A stretch of 64,000 bases of DNA from Adhaeribacter_A terreus (GCF_042657365.1 NZ_JBHSKT010000001.1:620001-684000), one strand, 5' to 3'; counted from the stretch's first letter, positions 33,739-43,167 are shown. Notes: generated by a model not told the origin, from the letters alone. Numbers and translations: made by a program.

Positions 33739-34938
33739 TTAAGCGGCCGTTTCCGGCGTTGCTTCAGATTGGCTTTGGATCTGGGCGGCGTTGGCAGGAA
33801 GGCTGGTCAGGGTTACCTGCATGTTGGGAATGAGCTGCGCGGCCCCGTCTATCTGGTAAGGAATTTCTGCGGTAGAAGTGGTTTGCGCCGGTGAGTAATA
33901 AGCCTTGAACCAATCGGTGAATTTTTTAAGACCGTCCTGAATGGTGGTGTCGGGTTTGTAGTTGAAATGCTGGAGCAGATCGTCTACGTTGGCCCAGGTT
34001 GCTACCACATCGCCGGCCTGAATTCCCTGCATTTCCAGCAAGGCTTTTTTGCCCAGGTTCTTCTCAATTTCAGAAATAAAACTCATGAGCTCTACCGGGT
34101 TGTTGTTGCCTATGTTGTAAATGCAATAAGGGGCGGTGGAACGGGAAGGATCGGGTTCCTGGGCATTCCAGTCGGCGCAGGGCTCGGCGGGTTTGTCCAT
34201 TACGTTTACAATGCCGTTCACAATATCGTCTATGTAAGTAAAGTCGCGCTGCATTTTGCCTTCGTTAAAAACCTTGATCGGCTTGTTGTTCGAAATGTCT
34301 TCGGCAAAGCTGTAATAGGCCATGTCGGGGCGGCCCCACGGACCGTAAACCGTGAAAAAACGGAGCCCGGAAGTTGGAATGCGGTATAAATGGCTGTAAG
34401 TATGCGCCATTAATTCGTTGGCTTTTTTGCTGGCAGCGTAAAGCGAAACCGGGTGTTCGGTATTGTGTTTTACAGAGAAAGGCATTTTTTCATTCAGGCC
34501 ATAAACGCTGGAAGAACTGGCGTAAACCAAATGCTTAATCTGGTGGTGACGGCTGGCTTCCAGAATGTTCAGAAAGCTTACCAGGTTACTCTGCGCGTAG
34601 CAATCAGGGTTGGTGATGGAATAACGTACGCCGGCCTGCGCGGCCAAATGCACAATTACGTCGAAGTTTTCGCGGTCGCAGAGCTCCATGAGTTCTTTTT
34701 TATCTTCCAGATTCATCCGGATGAAGCGGTAAGCGGCGTGTTTCTGGCTTTGTACTTCGCGGTTCCAGGCTATTTCTGCTTCCGGAATTCCGCTTTCAGT
34801 AAGGCGCGCAAACTTCAGTTTTATGTCGTAATAATCGTTTATGTTGTCTACACCAACTACTTCGTCGCCGCGGGAAAGAAGTTTTTCTGCAAAATGAAAA
34901 CCAACAAAGCCAGCAGTTCCTGTAACTAATATTTTCAT
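33739..34938 (-). CDS. NAD-dependent epimerase, UDP-glucuronate 4-epimerase-like
   Basis: A 399-aa short-chain dehydrogenase-fold protein. VTGTAGFVG at 5-13 is the NAD site; Y167-A-A-S-K171 is the catalytic pair; SSSSVYG precedes it. The long segment DVVGVDNINDYYDIKLKFARL-like start, FFTVYGPWGRPDMA and FNEGKMQRDFTYIDDIV are typical of UDP-glucuronate 4-epimerases (CapI/UGlcAE group), which make UDP-galacturonate. About 40 extra C-terminal residues have no clear domain. Beside a 6-dehydrogenase gene it points to uronic acids in the polymer. The exact substrate needs assay. Confidence 0.9.
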   Translation of the reverse strand: MKILVTGTAGFVGFHFAEKLLSRGDEVVGVDNINDYYDIKLKFARLTESGIPEAEIAWNREVQSQKHAAYRFIRMNLEDKKELMELCDRENFDVIVHLAAQAGVRYSITNPDCYAQSNLVSFLNILEASRHHQIKHLVYASSSSVYGLNEKMPFSVKHNTEHPVSLYAASKKANELMAHTYSHLYRIPTSGLRFFTVYGPWGRPDMAYYSFAEDISNNKPIKVFNEGKMQRDFTYIDDIVNGIVNVMDKPAEPCADWNAQEPDPSRSTAPYCIYNIGNNNPVELMSFISEIEKNLGKKALLEMQGIQAGDVVATWANVDDLLQHFNYKPDTTIQDGLKKFTDWFKAYYSPAQTTSTAEIPYQIDGAAQLIPNMQVTLTSLPANAAQIQSQSEATPETAA

Positions 34939-34960
34939 CGTTTCGGGTTTTTAGAGGTTT

Positions 34961-34989
34961 ACTTTTTATGCCGCCAGCCATAGCGTTTT
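34961..34989 (+). repeat. Dispersed 30-bp element, forward copy
   Basis: ACTTTTTATGCCG then CAGCCATAGCGTTTT. The TAGCG core lies 57 bp before that of the next copy. Confidence 0.7.
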
Positions 34990-35017
34990 GGCAGTAAGTT
35001 GGTAGTTCAGGTTTTCG

Positions 35018-35047
35018 ACTTTTTCAGGCCTAAACCCTAGCGTTTTT
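35018..35047 (+). repeat. Dispersed 30-bp element, forward copy
   Basis: ACTTTTTCAGGCC then TAAACCCTAGCGTTTTT, between the epimerase and UpxY-like genes. Confidence 0.75.
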
Positions 35048-35064
35048 ACTTTGGAGCAAGGGCC

Positions 35065-35562
35065 TTAAGCGGCAACTGGCTCCAGGCAGGTTTTATTCAG
35101 TTCTACATAAAGCATGCAGCCCAAAGATGGAAGCGCAACTCTAACGGTCTGGTTTTTAACGGCAACCACCGTTCCCTGCTTTTCCATAAGTGGCCCGCTG
35201 GTTACCCGCACCGGATCGTTAATATTGAGGTCGGCGGCTTTGAGTTTTACATCGGAATATTCTCTTAGAAAATGGCGGATAATGGTAATTTCGCTTTCGC
35301 GGATGATGGCCGGTTTGTCTTGCCAGGTTACATAGTGCAGAATACCATCGAGGCGTTTTAAAGCCGGAAGCTGCTTTTCGGTAACTTTTACAAACACATA
35401 AGAGTTGAATAGCGGCTCATACACTACTTTTTTGCGGTCGCTCCACTGGCGTACTACCCGGTTAAGCGGACAGTAATTCTGAATGCTGTGCAGCGATAGC
35501 AGGTCGGCTACTTTTTTTTCCCACCGGGGTTTGGTGTAAACGGCGTACCAATTCTCTTTCAT
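35065..35562 (-). CDS. UpxY-type NusG-like transcription antiterminator
   Basis: The best start is the ATG at 35562 (MKENWYAVYTKPRWEKKVA), giving 165 aa; an upstream in-frame start would add 22 unlikely residues. The N-terminal NGN fold has WYAVYTKPRWE and PLFNSYVFVKV, and the C-terminal KOW part has DPVRVTSGPLMEKQGTVVAV. UpxY proteins of Bacteroidota capsular loci bind the transcribing polymerase and prevent early termination in their own long operon. Here the gene sits third, after wza and wzc, rather than first, so it may act on the distal genes. Its flanking gaps hold dispersed elements. Confidence 0.88.
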   Translation of the reverse strand: MKENWYAVYTKPRWEKKVADLLSLHSIQNYCPLNRVVRQWSDRKKVVYEPLFNSYVFVKVTEKQLPALKRLDGILHYVTWQDKPAIIRESEITIIRHFLREYSDVKLKAADLNINDPVRVTSGPLMEKQGTVVAVKNQTVRVALPSLGCMLYVELNKTCLEPVAA

Positions 35563-35854
35563 AGTCTGGAAGTTTAGAGGGTTTAAATAGCAAAAGGGCA
35601 GGGCTTCGCCTTCCTGGGTTACAAACAATAAAAAAGGTATTTGCTGAAGGCTTTATCTGATCTGACGGGGTTGCTAAAAGAAACTAAAGCGAATTCAAAA
35701 ATCTGATTTTCAGAAGATTGGCTTGCGCTTTAGTCTCAGTTTGTCAGGCGATAAGTATGAGTGAAGGAATATGGCAAGGGCCGGTTTTTTATGCCGGAAC
35801 CCTACCGTTTTTAATTTGTGCTTTTTAAAATGCCATTGGCAGAAAGCCCTGGCG
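35563..35854. other. Intergenic region between wzc and the UpxY gene
   Basis: It contains an imperfect inverted repeat (ACTAAAGCG at 35683-35691 and CGCTTTAGT at 35726-35734) and one dispersed element at 35783-35812. No ORF. The hairpin could be a pause or terminator-like site in the operon. Confidence 0.5.
35783..35812 (+). repeat. Dispersed 30-bp element, forward copy
   Basis: GTTTTTTATGCCG then GAACCCTACCGTTTTT. It lies about 45 bp past the wzc stop codon in the wzc-UpxY gap. Confidence 0.7.
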
Positions 35855-38260
35855 CTATACCTGCGGATCCAGATCTGGCGCGGTATTGCTGGTGTTGTAA
35901 TTTATGAGCTTTTTCAGGTTCACGTTCAGGGTTTCGTTATTAGCAACCTCTTTGCGCTGGAATTTAGCGGTGTTTTTGTAGCCGTAAATGTTGCCGTAAC
36001 CGTAGCCGTAGTCGCCTTTAATAAAGCCCCGGGCTTTTACTCCGGTAAACACAATGCCCAGATTGCTTACAGCTTTTAATTTGTGGTTCTGGTTCAGGTG
36101 TTTGATCTTGCTTTTCGGGGTGAACGCGTGGCGCATTACAAACAAGGTAGCATCGCAGTATTCGGCAAGCAGATAAGCGTCTGAAATCAGTTCTACCGGT
36201 GGCGTGTCGATAATGATATAATCGAAGGTTTTTTCGAGATAGGCGAAGAAGATCTCCAGTTTACCGTTCAGCAGCAACTCGGTATGGTCTCCAACAGAAG
36301 TTCCGGCCGGAATAATGCTCAGGTTGCTGAATTCGGTTTCGTACACAATGGCTTGCGGATCAATGTCTTCGGTCAGGAATTCGGTGATGCCGGTTTGTTT
36401 GTAGCAGTTGAACAATTGGGAGGCGTTCGGGCTTCTTAAGTCGAAATCGATGAGGGCCACTTTTTTGCCGGAAGAAGCCAGGCTGTAGGCCAGGTTGCTG
36501 CTTACAAAGCTTTTTCCTTCGCCGGCAATGCTGGAGGTTACCATTATTTTCTTCCGGTTAAAGGAGCGGCCGAACAAGCCCATGGTAGCGCGCATCTGGC
36601 GGAATTGCTCGATCACGTAAACTTCGGTTGGCTCGGTAAATAATGCGTTCTTCTTGCGTTTTACATCCGATAATTCAGAAATGATCGGAATGGTGGTGTT
36701 GTCTTCAATATCGGAGCGGAAAAGCACTTTGCTGGTAAGTTGCTCTTTGGCCGTTACAAAACCAATACCTAAAGCCAGCGAAAGAAAGATTGCTACTGCA
36801 TAAACCTGAATGGGCTTTGGATTAACCGGCAACACCGATGACTGCGCCATATCTACCACGCGGCTGGAATTAGCAGTTGGAGCATGCGCCAGGGCCGTTT
36901 CTTCTCTTTTCTGCAGCAGGAAGCTGTATGCGTTATTCTTGATCGTCATTTCGCGGCCGATCTCCAGCAAAGCCCGCTCTTTTTGCGGAATGGTCTGCAA
37001 GGCACTGCGGTATTTAATGTTGGTTGCTAGCAGGTCGGCACGGCTGGCAAGCAGGTTTTCGCGCTGATTACGAATGTTTTCCAGAATGCTTGGCCGGGCC
37101 TTATTAATTTCATCCAGGGTGGCAAGCAGCATCGGGTTGTTTTCGGCGGTGGTTTTGCTTAATGCCTGGTATTTCAATTCTGCTTCGTAAAGCTTCTGCA
37201 GCAATTGCGATAATACCGGCTCGCTTACACCAAGTGTAGATGGCACCGTGCTAACTGTATTCCGTTTCGAAACTACGTAGGCTTCCACGTTTTTCAGTAC
37301 CGCCAGTTTCATGTTGATGTCGGTCAGTTTCCGGTCGTTATCGCCTACGTTTTGCAGGTAAAGTTTGCCTTGTTCGTCCAGGTTTACTACGCCTTCCGAC
37401 GATTTAAATTGCTCAACTTCATCTTCAACTGCAGAGAGGTCGCTTTCTACCACTTTTATGCGATCTTCTATAAAGTTCATGGTTTTGGCAGCCAGTTCGT
37501 TCCGATCGGCTATGGCTACGTCATTATACACTTGGATCAGGTAGTTCAGAACATCTTCGCCGCGCTGTGGTACCTCATCTTGCAGGGCAAGGTTTATAAC
37601 GGTAGAAAGTTTGCTGGAAGGCTCTACAGTCAGGTTCGCGAGTAATTCGCTGGCTACGCGGCGCGGATTTACAATGGCAAAGTAGAGTGGTCCGCCGGGC
37701 ACGCCAGATCTGGCCGGGTTTTCGGTGAAAAGCATTTCCCCGTAAGGTGTAGTAACCCATTCATTTAAGTCATAACCAGTGCTTCCTATCACAACCTGGT
37801 TTTTGTCTTTGTTGTAGCGGAAATCGATCTGCGGGTTTTCGGTAGCTTTTTCGGGGTTGCGAAGAATGATCCTTACCGGTGAAGTAGTGTAAGCTGAAGT
37901 TGCTTTGAATTGGCCTTTTTCGTAAACCGGAGCGTACAGTTTCAGGCTATCAACTACTTTTTTCATCAGGATCCGGCTCTGGATCACTTTCATTTCGTTG
38001 TCTACCAGTTTGCTGGAAGTAAAGCCGTCTATTTCTTCCATCATTTTAGGGTCGTTTATCCCTTTTTTCTCATCCTTTATAAGGAGCGTAGCGCTTATCT
38101 GGTAGCTTGGGGAAGCATAATATTTCAGGAAAGCCCAGGCAGCGCCGCCGGCAAACATGAGCAGCACTAGAAATAATGGCCAGTAAGGCAGAAAGCGGAA
38201 AGTTAATGCAGAGAATAAATTTTCCTCGGATCTCGGTTTTTCTTTATTTATGGATAGCAT
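35855..38260 (-). CDS. wzc: Wzc-type tyrosine kinase, polysaccharide co-polymerase
   Basis: Translation probably begins at the ATG at 38260 (MLSINKEKPRSEE), giving 801 aa and avoiding overlap with wza. The chain-length domain has a transmembrane segment near residue 35 (PLFLVLLMFAGGAAWAFL), a long periplasmic coiled part (~100-480) and a second segment near 500. The kinase domain has SSIAGEGKS near residue 575, LIDFDLRSP and DYIIIDTPP. The C-terminal tail carries the tyrosine cluster YGYGYGNIYGY, the autophosphorylation region. It controls chain length and export with Wza and Wzy in the inner membrane. Confidence 0.93.
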   Translation of the reverse strand: MLSINKEKPRSEENLFSALTFRFLPYWPLFLVLLMFAGGAAWAFLKYYASPSYQISATLLIKDEKKGINDPKMMEEIDGFTSSKLVDNEMKVIQSRILMKKVVDSLKLYAPVYEKGQFKATSAYTTSPVRIILRNPEKATENPQIDFRYNKDKNQVVIGSTGYDLNEWVTTPYGEMLFTENPARSGVPGGPLYFAIVNPRRVASELLANLTVEPSSKLSTVINLALQDEVPQRGEDVLNYLIQVYNDVAIADRNELAAKTMNFIEDRIKVVESDLSAVEDEVEQFKSSEGVVNLDEQGKLYLQNVGDNDRKLTDINMKLAVLKNVEAYVVSKRNTVSTVPSTLGVSEPVLSQLLQKLYEAELKYQALSKTTAENNPMLLATLDEINKARPSILENIRNQRENLLASRADLLATNIKYRSALQTIPQKERALLEIGREMTIKNNAYSFLLQKREETALAHAPTANSSRVVDMAQSSVLPVNPKPIQVYAVAIFLSLALGIGFVTAKEQLTSKVLFRSDIEDNTTIPIISELSDVKRKKNALFTEPTEVYVIEQFRQMRATMGLFGRSFNRKKIMVTSSIAGEGKSFVSSNLAYSLASSGKKVALIDFDLRSPNASQLFNCYKQTGITEFLTEDIDPQAIVYETEFSNLSIIPAGTSVGDHTELLLNGKLEIFFAYLEKTFDYIIIDTPPVELISDAYLLAEYCDATLFVMRHAFTPKSKIKHLNQNHKLKAVSNLGIVFTGVKARGFIKGDYGYGYGNIYGYKNTAKFQRKEVANNETLNVNLKKLINYNTSNTAPDLDPQV

Positions 38261-38271
38261 AACTTTAAAAT

Positions 38272-39060
38272 TTAGCGGGTTAAACGATCTACACTTATTA
38301 CAGCCAGGGAAAGCGCACTCAGGATAACCGGTAACCATTGCCGGGTTGCGCTCGCATTCGCGATTTTGGTTTTGTTAGGCTCGACATAGATAATGTCGTT
38401 GGATTTGAGGTAGTAGTAGGGCGAAGTAAAGATCTGGTTGGAGGTAAGATCGATGCGGTTGAGTTTCTTTTTACCGTCTTCTTCCCGGATGAGCAGAATG
38501 TTGTCGCGGCTGCCGTAAATGGTCAGGTCGCCGGCCAGGCCAAGTGCTTCGAGCAGCGTTATCTTTTCGTTTGGCACGGTAAGCACGGCTGGGTTAGCAA
38601 CTTCGCCCAGAACCGAAACTTTGTAGTTCATGTACCGGATATCGACGATCGGATCTTTGAGCAATTTCCGTTTCACAATTTCGGTTCTGATAACCTCCTG
38701 CAAAGCTTTTTTACTCATACCGGCTGCCTGAATACTGCCAAGGTAGGGGAATTTGATGTTGCCTTCTGTATCTACGAGGTAACCGGCAGCGTTGGAAATG
38801 TTGTTGGTTGCGCTCGTAGGGCGAACAGAATTACTGTTGAGAGAATTAAATACTTCAGATGCTTCCGGGTTTAAACTCGTGACGGAAATACTTAACAGGT
38901 CATTGCTTTGAATTACGGGCTCCAGGCTTTCAAGCTGGGCCGTAAACTCGGCTTTGTTGATGTCGTTGAAATAGATTGCCTTTTTAGAACTGGTACAGGC
39001 AGAAATGAGGAGAAAGGTAAGGCCCACAGCTAGGGAGCCTAGTTTTTTTAAGCTTTTCAT
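38272..39060 (-). CDS. wza: Polysaccharide export outer-membrane lipoprotein
   Basis: A 262-aa lipoprotein with a lipobox LLISAC (Cys22). Residues ~50-150 match the polysaccharide biosynthesis/export domain (IQSNDLLSISVTSLNP, DTEGNIKFPYLGSIQAAGMS) and ~150-230 the SLBB domain (VSVLGEVANPAVLTVPNEKITLLEALGLAGDLT). A C-terminal hydrophobic stretch (LPVILSALSLAVISV) may form the membrane-spanning part, shorter than in E. coli Wza. It would form the outer-membrane exit channel for the polymer. It is the first gene of the Wzx/Wzy operon, 11 bp before wzc. Confidence 0.92.
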   Translation of the reverse strand: MKSLKKLGSLAVGLTFLLISACTSSKKAIYFNDINKAEFTAQLESLEPVIQSNDLLSISVTSLNPEASEVFNSLNSNSVRPTSATNNISNAAGYLVDTEGNIKFPYLGSIQAAGMSKKALQEVIRTEIVKRKLLKDPIVDIRYMNYKVSVLGEVANPAVLTVPNEKITLLEALGLAGDLTIYGSRDNILLIREEDGKKKLNRIDLTSNQIFTSPYYYLKSNDIIYVEPNKTKIANASATRQWLPVILSALSLAVISVDRLTR

Positions 39061-39342
39061 ACGTATCGGAGGTTTAGAGTGGTGGCTTGGTAGTCTGTTT
39101 ATGCTTTATGGGTATTAAATTATAATGCATAAACAAAGTGCAATTATTTATTAATTTACTTCAATACGTTTGCGTAGGTTGCTGAGTTGTTGAAATGCAG
39201 CTCTAAGTTGAGAACGGGGTATGTTTCGTGGTAAATGGATACTTTTCGTAAGGCAGAATTCTAAAATAACTTAAAATCATCCTGTAAAATGTGGTGATAT
39301 TTTGGTTTATGAAGTTGGATTTTTTGAGATGTTTGTGGTTTT

Positions 39343-39372
39343 ACTTTTTTAGTGTTAAAGCATAGCGTTTTT
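39343..39372 (+). repeat. Dispersed 30-bp element, forward copy
   Basis: ACTTTTTTAGTG then TTAAAGCATAGCGTTTTTTT, about 290 bp upstream of wza. Confidence 0.7.
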
Positions 39373-39431
39373 TTTTCGCCATCTCGACGCAAGGAGAGAT
39401 CTCATCAAGTTTGTAGAAGCGTTTGTTATTG

Positions 39432-39460
39432 ACTTTTTTACTTGAAAAGGATACCGTTTT
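39432..39460 (+). repeat. Dispersed 30-bp element, forward copy
   Basis: ACTTTTTTACTT then GAAAAGGATACCGTTTT. Confidence 0.65.
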
Positions 39461-39801
39461 CATAGCCAACTTTTAATCCTTAACTCATAACTTTTAACTT
39501 TTATAGTTAGCTTTCGCCCTCTTCTGCCGGGCGGGCAGCGTTTCTGCGTTCGCGTCTCACCCTTTCCTAGCCGCAGGCGGCTTTTCTGACGAAACCGGAA
39601 AGTGCGGAGGCCGCTCTCACAGAAACTGGTATGGCTTTCCTCCGTAGTCAGCTTTCTTTTTAGTTTAGTTGTTTTGATAGCGTGGTTTTCGGACGACGCT
39701 GCGCTGGCGAAATGTGTGAAATGTGGTTTGTGAAAACGCAGTTCTGAGGAATACTTCTGTGAATCCTGTTTAGGTTAGTAGGGCCCGATAAATAAGTAGA
39801 A

Positions 39802-41664
39802 TTACTGATATGGGGATACAGTTGGCTGGGAATAATAGAAATCCTGGAAATCGTAAAAGCGGCGGGAGTTTTCGTAGAATTTGATGTTGTTGAAACTGTC
39901 GCCTTCGGGAATGCGCGGGTACCAGGCTAGCAGTAATTGAATGGTATTAAAGCCCATATATTCGTTGCGGAAACGGATGCCTACGCCGTAAGCCTGGTAT
40001 GGTTTGTCTTTGAAAGGGGAAATATCGTCGGTGCGGGATAGCCAGGCGAGGTCGGCAAAAACAACGCCGGCAAGCCGGAAACCTACAAAAGAAATGGGCG
40101 TGAAAAGATTGCTTTCCATATTTAAAGTAAACCGGTTCTGGCCTACCAGCGTGCCCGAACGGAAACCGCGCAAACCTTCGTAATTATTCACGCGCAGCAC
40201 TTCACCGGGTTCGCGGTTTAAGCCATAGGTCATGCGGTTCCAGACAAAATTGCGGATCAGCCAGCCATTCAGATTATAGAGTTTAGTGAAATATAGAATG
40301 TTGGTATTTATAACGCCCTGCGTTCTTTTGCCTTCCTGCAGAAACGTGCCGAATTCGCCGCTGGCATATAAGTAACCGAAATTCAGGTTGTATTTTCCGA
40401 AATCGTTCCTGATGCCAATATATTGCCGGATGCGGGTGGTGGCATATTCGTAACCCAGCGTGAGCGTCATTAAATTTCCGGCCGGAATATCTTCGGTGCG
40501 GCCAAAACCAAACAGATATTTGTCTTTGTAATACTTCCGGTAGCTGTAACCAATACTAGCTAAATAAAGCGTGGTGTTTAAGTAAGCATCTTCAATGGGC
40601 GTTTTCGTGAAATTAATATTGCTGATGCGCGCGCCCACAATTAACCGGCCCGGATTTTCATAGCCTAAATTATAGGTTTTCAATTTGAAAGAACGGGCCA
40701 GCCAGGCATCTTTCGCGTTGAAGCGCAGATCCTGGGTACTGTCGCGGGTAAAGGTGCGGTTCTTGAACCAATTTACTGTAAGGCCGCCGGCATATTTGGT
40801 GGTAGGCGTATAAAAATAGCGGTTGAAAGTAATGCCGCGCTGATCGTTACGGTAATCGTTTAAATAATTAAGCTGGGCAGAAATATAAGAGCGGTAAATG
40901 TTTTCTACCAGATAACTACCCTGGTATTGCCACGACTGCGGCAGATCGTCTATTCCGAGCCAGATCTTATTGCGGAACTGGTGGCCGAGCCCTAAAATAT
41001 TAACATCGCGGAGGCCAATTACAGCCATGGTTTTAGAAGCATTGTAACCAAACGAACCACCAATACTAAAAACGTCGCGGGTGGAAACAATAATATCTAC
41101 GCTGTCGGCGGTTGTGGTTGCTTCGTTCACGCGAATGCGGGCATCCAGAATGTGGTCGGTTTGGCGCAGTAAACGTTCCGATTCTATAATGGCCTGCGGT
41201 TCCAATGGTTTGCCTTTCCGGAACAATAATTTATTGCGTACGCGGCCGCGGTGGGTTTTTATGTGCAGATAATTGCCGCTTTTTTCCAGAATATTATCGG
41301 GTACAGCGGTAGTATCGGTAAGCGAATAACCGAAAGGATCGAGGGTTTGTATATCGATGCGGCGCACAATTTTATAATCGTGCTGCGAAAACTGGTAGTT
41401 GATCAGTTCCGGGTCAAGGCCGTTATCGGTTGGTTTTTTCCGGTTGAAATTAAAAAGCTTACTCACCGCCCGGGCAGGTAAACTCTTGCGCTTCGAATAT
41501 TCCTGCAAACCTTTCACGATCCGGTCTGAAGTGGTGCCTTTTCTAGTTGTATCGGCGGGAATAGTATCGGTTTTGGCCGGCGCTTGCGCGCGCGCGCTTA
41601 CAGGTTGCAGCAAAACTACAACCGGCAAAACAAGAACAAGAACCCAACGAAGAATAAAAGGCAT
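39802..41664 (-). CDS. BamA/TamA-like outer-membrane beta-barrel protein
   Basis: The best start is the ATG at 41664, giving 620 aa and a signal peptide (FILRWVLVLVLPVVVLLQPVSARA); the frame is open 15 codons further. Residues ~80-190 look like one or two POTRA domains (IVRRIDIQTLDPFGYS, LEPQAIIESERLLRQTDHILDARIRV). The rest is beta-barrel with alternating aromatic strands, and ends in a region with GFRSGTLVGQNRF and VGIRFRNEYMGFN, typical of the Omp85 C-terminal half. The role is probably membrane-protein insertion or export; the client is unknown. It ends before the wza upstream region. Confidence 0.83.
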   Translation of the reverse strand: MPFILRWVLVLVLPVVVLLQPVSARAQAPAKTDTIPADTTRKGTTSDRIVKGLQEYSKRKSLPARAVSKLFNFNRKKPTDNGLDPELINYQFSQHDYKIVRRIDIQTLDPFGYSLTDTTAVPDNILEKSGNYLHIKTHRGRVRNKLLFRKGKPLEPQAIIESERLLRQTDHILDARIRVNEATTTADSVDIIVSTRDVFSIGGSFGYNASKTMAVIGLRDVNILGLGHQFRNKIWLGIDDLPQSWQYQGSYLVENIYRSYISAQLNYLNDYRNDQRGITFNRYFYTPTTKYAGGLTVNWFKNRTFTRDSTQDLRFNAKDAWLARSFKLKTYNLGYENPGRLIVGARISNINFTKTPIEDAYLNTTLYLASIGYSYRKYYKDKYLFGFGRTEDIPAGNLMTLTLGYEYATTRIRQYIGIRNDFGKYNLNFGYLYASGEFGTFLQEGKRTQGVINTNILYFTKLYNLNGWLIRNFVWNRMTYGLNREPGEVLRVNNYEGLRGFRSGTLVGQNRFTLNMESNLFTPISFVGFRLAGVVFADLAWLSRTDDISPFKDKPYQAYGVGIRFRNEYMGFNTIQLLLAWYPRIPEGDSFNNIKFYENSRRFYDFQDFYYSQPTVSPYQ

Positions 41665-41772
41665 TTCAGGAAATTGAACCAACCGGTAAATTACAAACGT
41701 ACGCCGCAAATCAAAAATGCCAATTTAATTCAGATATATATCAGTTTTTCTTAACGCCATTTTCAAGGTTCG

Positions 41773-41804
41773 GGTTTTTCGCCCAAAATTCCTACCGTTT
41801 TTTT
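41773..41804 (+). repeat. Dispersed 30-bp element, forward copy
   Basis: GGGTTTTTCGCCC then AAAATTCCTACCGTTTTTTT, in the divergent gap upstream of the radical-SAM gene. Confidence 0.7.
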
Positions 41805-41901
41805 AGCAAACCAAATTTTGTTAAGGCCAATTTTAAGAATAAACTAAAATAATTAGCTTTAAATGCTTGTATAATTAGTAAAACGTTCGTAAAATTACAT
41901 C

Positions 41902-43167
41902 ATGAACGAACGGATTCAGGAAAAGCTAAAAATATTAGCCGATGCGGCCAAGTACGATGTTTCCTGCTCGAGCAGCGGAGGCAAACGTAAGAACAGCAAC
42001 AAAGGCTTAGGTAATGCCGAAGGAATGGGTATTTGCCACAGCTATACTGAAGATGGCCGTTGCGTTTCTTTATTGAAAATTCTGCTTACCAACTTCTGCA
42101 TTTACGATTGTGCCTACTGCGTGACCCGCAAAAGCAACGATATTAAACGCGCCGCCTTTACCGTGGAAGAAGTGGTAGACCTGACCATTAATTTCTACCG
42201 CCGCAATTATATAGAAGGCTTATTCCTGAGTTCGGGTATTTTCAAGAATGCCGATTATACCATGGAACGCTTGGTTAGAATTGCCAAAAAACTCCGCACC
42301 GAGCATAAATTCAACGGCTACATTCACCTGAAAACCATTCCCGGTGCTTCGGAAGAACTAATAAAAGAAGCTGGTTTGTATGCCGATCGCCTGAGCGTGA
42401 ACATTGAGCTGCCTTCGGAAATGAGCTTGCAAACGTTGGCTCCGGAAAAGAATTACGCCGAAATTTTAACGCCGATGGGCCATATTTCGGGGCAGTTGCA
42501 GCAAAGCAAAGAAGAGAAAAAGTTGTTTAAAAGTGCGCCTGCGTTTGCGCCGGCCGGCCAGAGCACGCAGCTCATTATAGGTGCTTCTAAAGAAAATGAC
42601 CAGCAAATTCTTACACTTTCCAGCAATTTATATAGGAGCTATAACTTAAAACGGGTTTATTATTCCGGCTACGTGCCGGTGAGCGAAGGCAGCCGCTTGC
42701 CTTCGCTCGTAAACCCGCCTATTATCCGCGAAAACCGCGTTTACCAAGCCGATTGGCTTATGCGTTTTTACGGCTTCCAGGTAAACGAAATTGTAGACGA
42801 TCAGCACCCCGACCTCGACTTGGAAATTGATCCGAAACTAGCCTGGGGCCTGCGCAACCTCGGCGTTTTCCCGATAGAAATAAATACCGCCGATTACGAA
42901 CTGATCTTACGCGTGCCGGGCATCGGGGTGAAATCGGCGAAGAAAATTGTGGCTGCCCGCCGCTTTGCCCCTTTACGCCTGGAACATCTGCAGAAGTTCG
43001 GGGTGGTTTTAAAACGGGCGCGCTACTTCATTACCTGCAAAGGTCAAAGTCCAGAAAGCAAAGATTTAACTGCCGAAACCATCCGCCGCCGCATTCTTTT
43101 CGGTGAAGGCTCGGTTCGGAATTCCCTGGTAAAACAGCAGCTTTCTTTGTTCGCTATGGCTAGTTAA
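41902..43167 (+). CDS. Putative DNA modification/repair radical SAM protein
   Basis: A 421-aa protein with the radical SAM cluster motif CIYDCAYC (Cys66, 70, 73). The N-terminal DAAKYDVSCSSSGGKR and the C-terminal helix-hairpin-helix VPGIGVKSAKKIVAARR (about residue 338) match the family annotated as putative DNA modification/repair radical SAM protein, which usually occurs beside a DUF4130-type partner and sometimes a uracil-DNA-glycosylase-like protein. The helix-hairpin-helix suggests DNA binding. The partner gene is at 43461. The reaction is unknown to me; repair of damaged bases is the family inference. Start ATG at 41902. Confidence 0.88.
   Translation: MNERIQEKLKILADAAKYDVSCSSSGGKRKNSNKGLGNAEGMGICHSYTEDGRCVSLLKILLTNFCIYDCAYCVTRKSNDIKRAAFTVEEVVDLTINFYRRNYIEGLFLSSGIFKNADYTMERLVRIAKKLRTEHKFNGYIHLKTIPGASEELIKEAGLYADRLSVNIELPSEMSLQTLAPEKNYAEILTPMGHISGQLQQSKEEKKLFKSAPAFAPAGQSTQLIIGASKENDQQILTLSSNLYRSYNLKRVYYSGYVPVSEGSRLPSLVNPPIIRENRVYQADWLMRFYGFQVNEIVDDQHPDLDLEIDPKLAWGLRNLGVFPIEINTADYELILRVPGIGVKSAKKIVAARRFAPLRLEHLQKFGVVLKRARYFITCKGQSPESKDLTAETIRRRILFGEGSVRNSLVKQQLSLFAMAS

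Larger units (their letters stand above)
39061..39801. other. Intergenic region upstream of wza
   Basis: No gene is supported. The wza-proximal half is AT-rich and should hold the operon promoter and 5' leader, but no clear TAnnTTTG box was found. It contains two dispersed elements (39343 and 39432). The segment 39500-39720 is distinctly GC-richer, with a GCCGCAGGCGGC hairpin, and is unlike the surrounding gaps. Confidence 0.5.

Noticed and set aside
35563..35628. N-terminal extension of the UpxY-like protein
   Set aside because: The extra residues (such as LPFCYLNPLNFQT) do not match the family start, whereas MKENWYAVY does.
38261..38338. Overlap between wzc and wza if the longest wzc frame is used
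   Set aside because: The extension (MVTGYPECAFPGCNK) is not Wzc-like and would overlap wza by 67 bp.
39500..39650. Possible tRNA or structural RNA gene upstream of wza
   Set aside because: The GC-rich hairpins do not fold into a cloverleaf and no TTCGA-type loop with an acceptor stem could be assembled.
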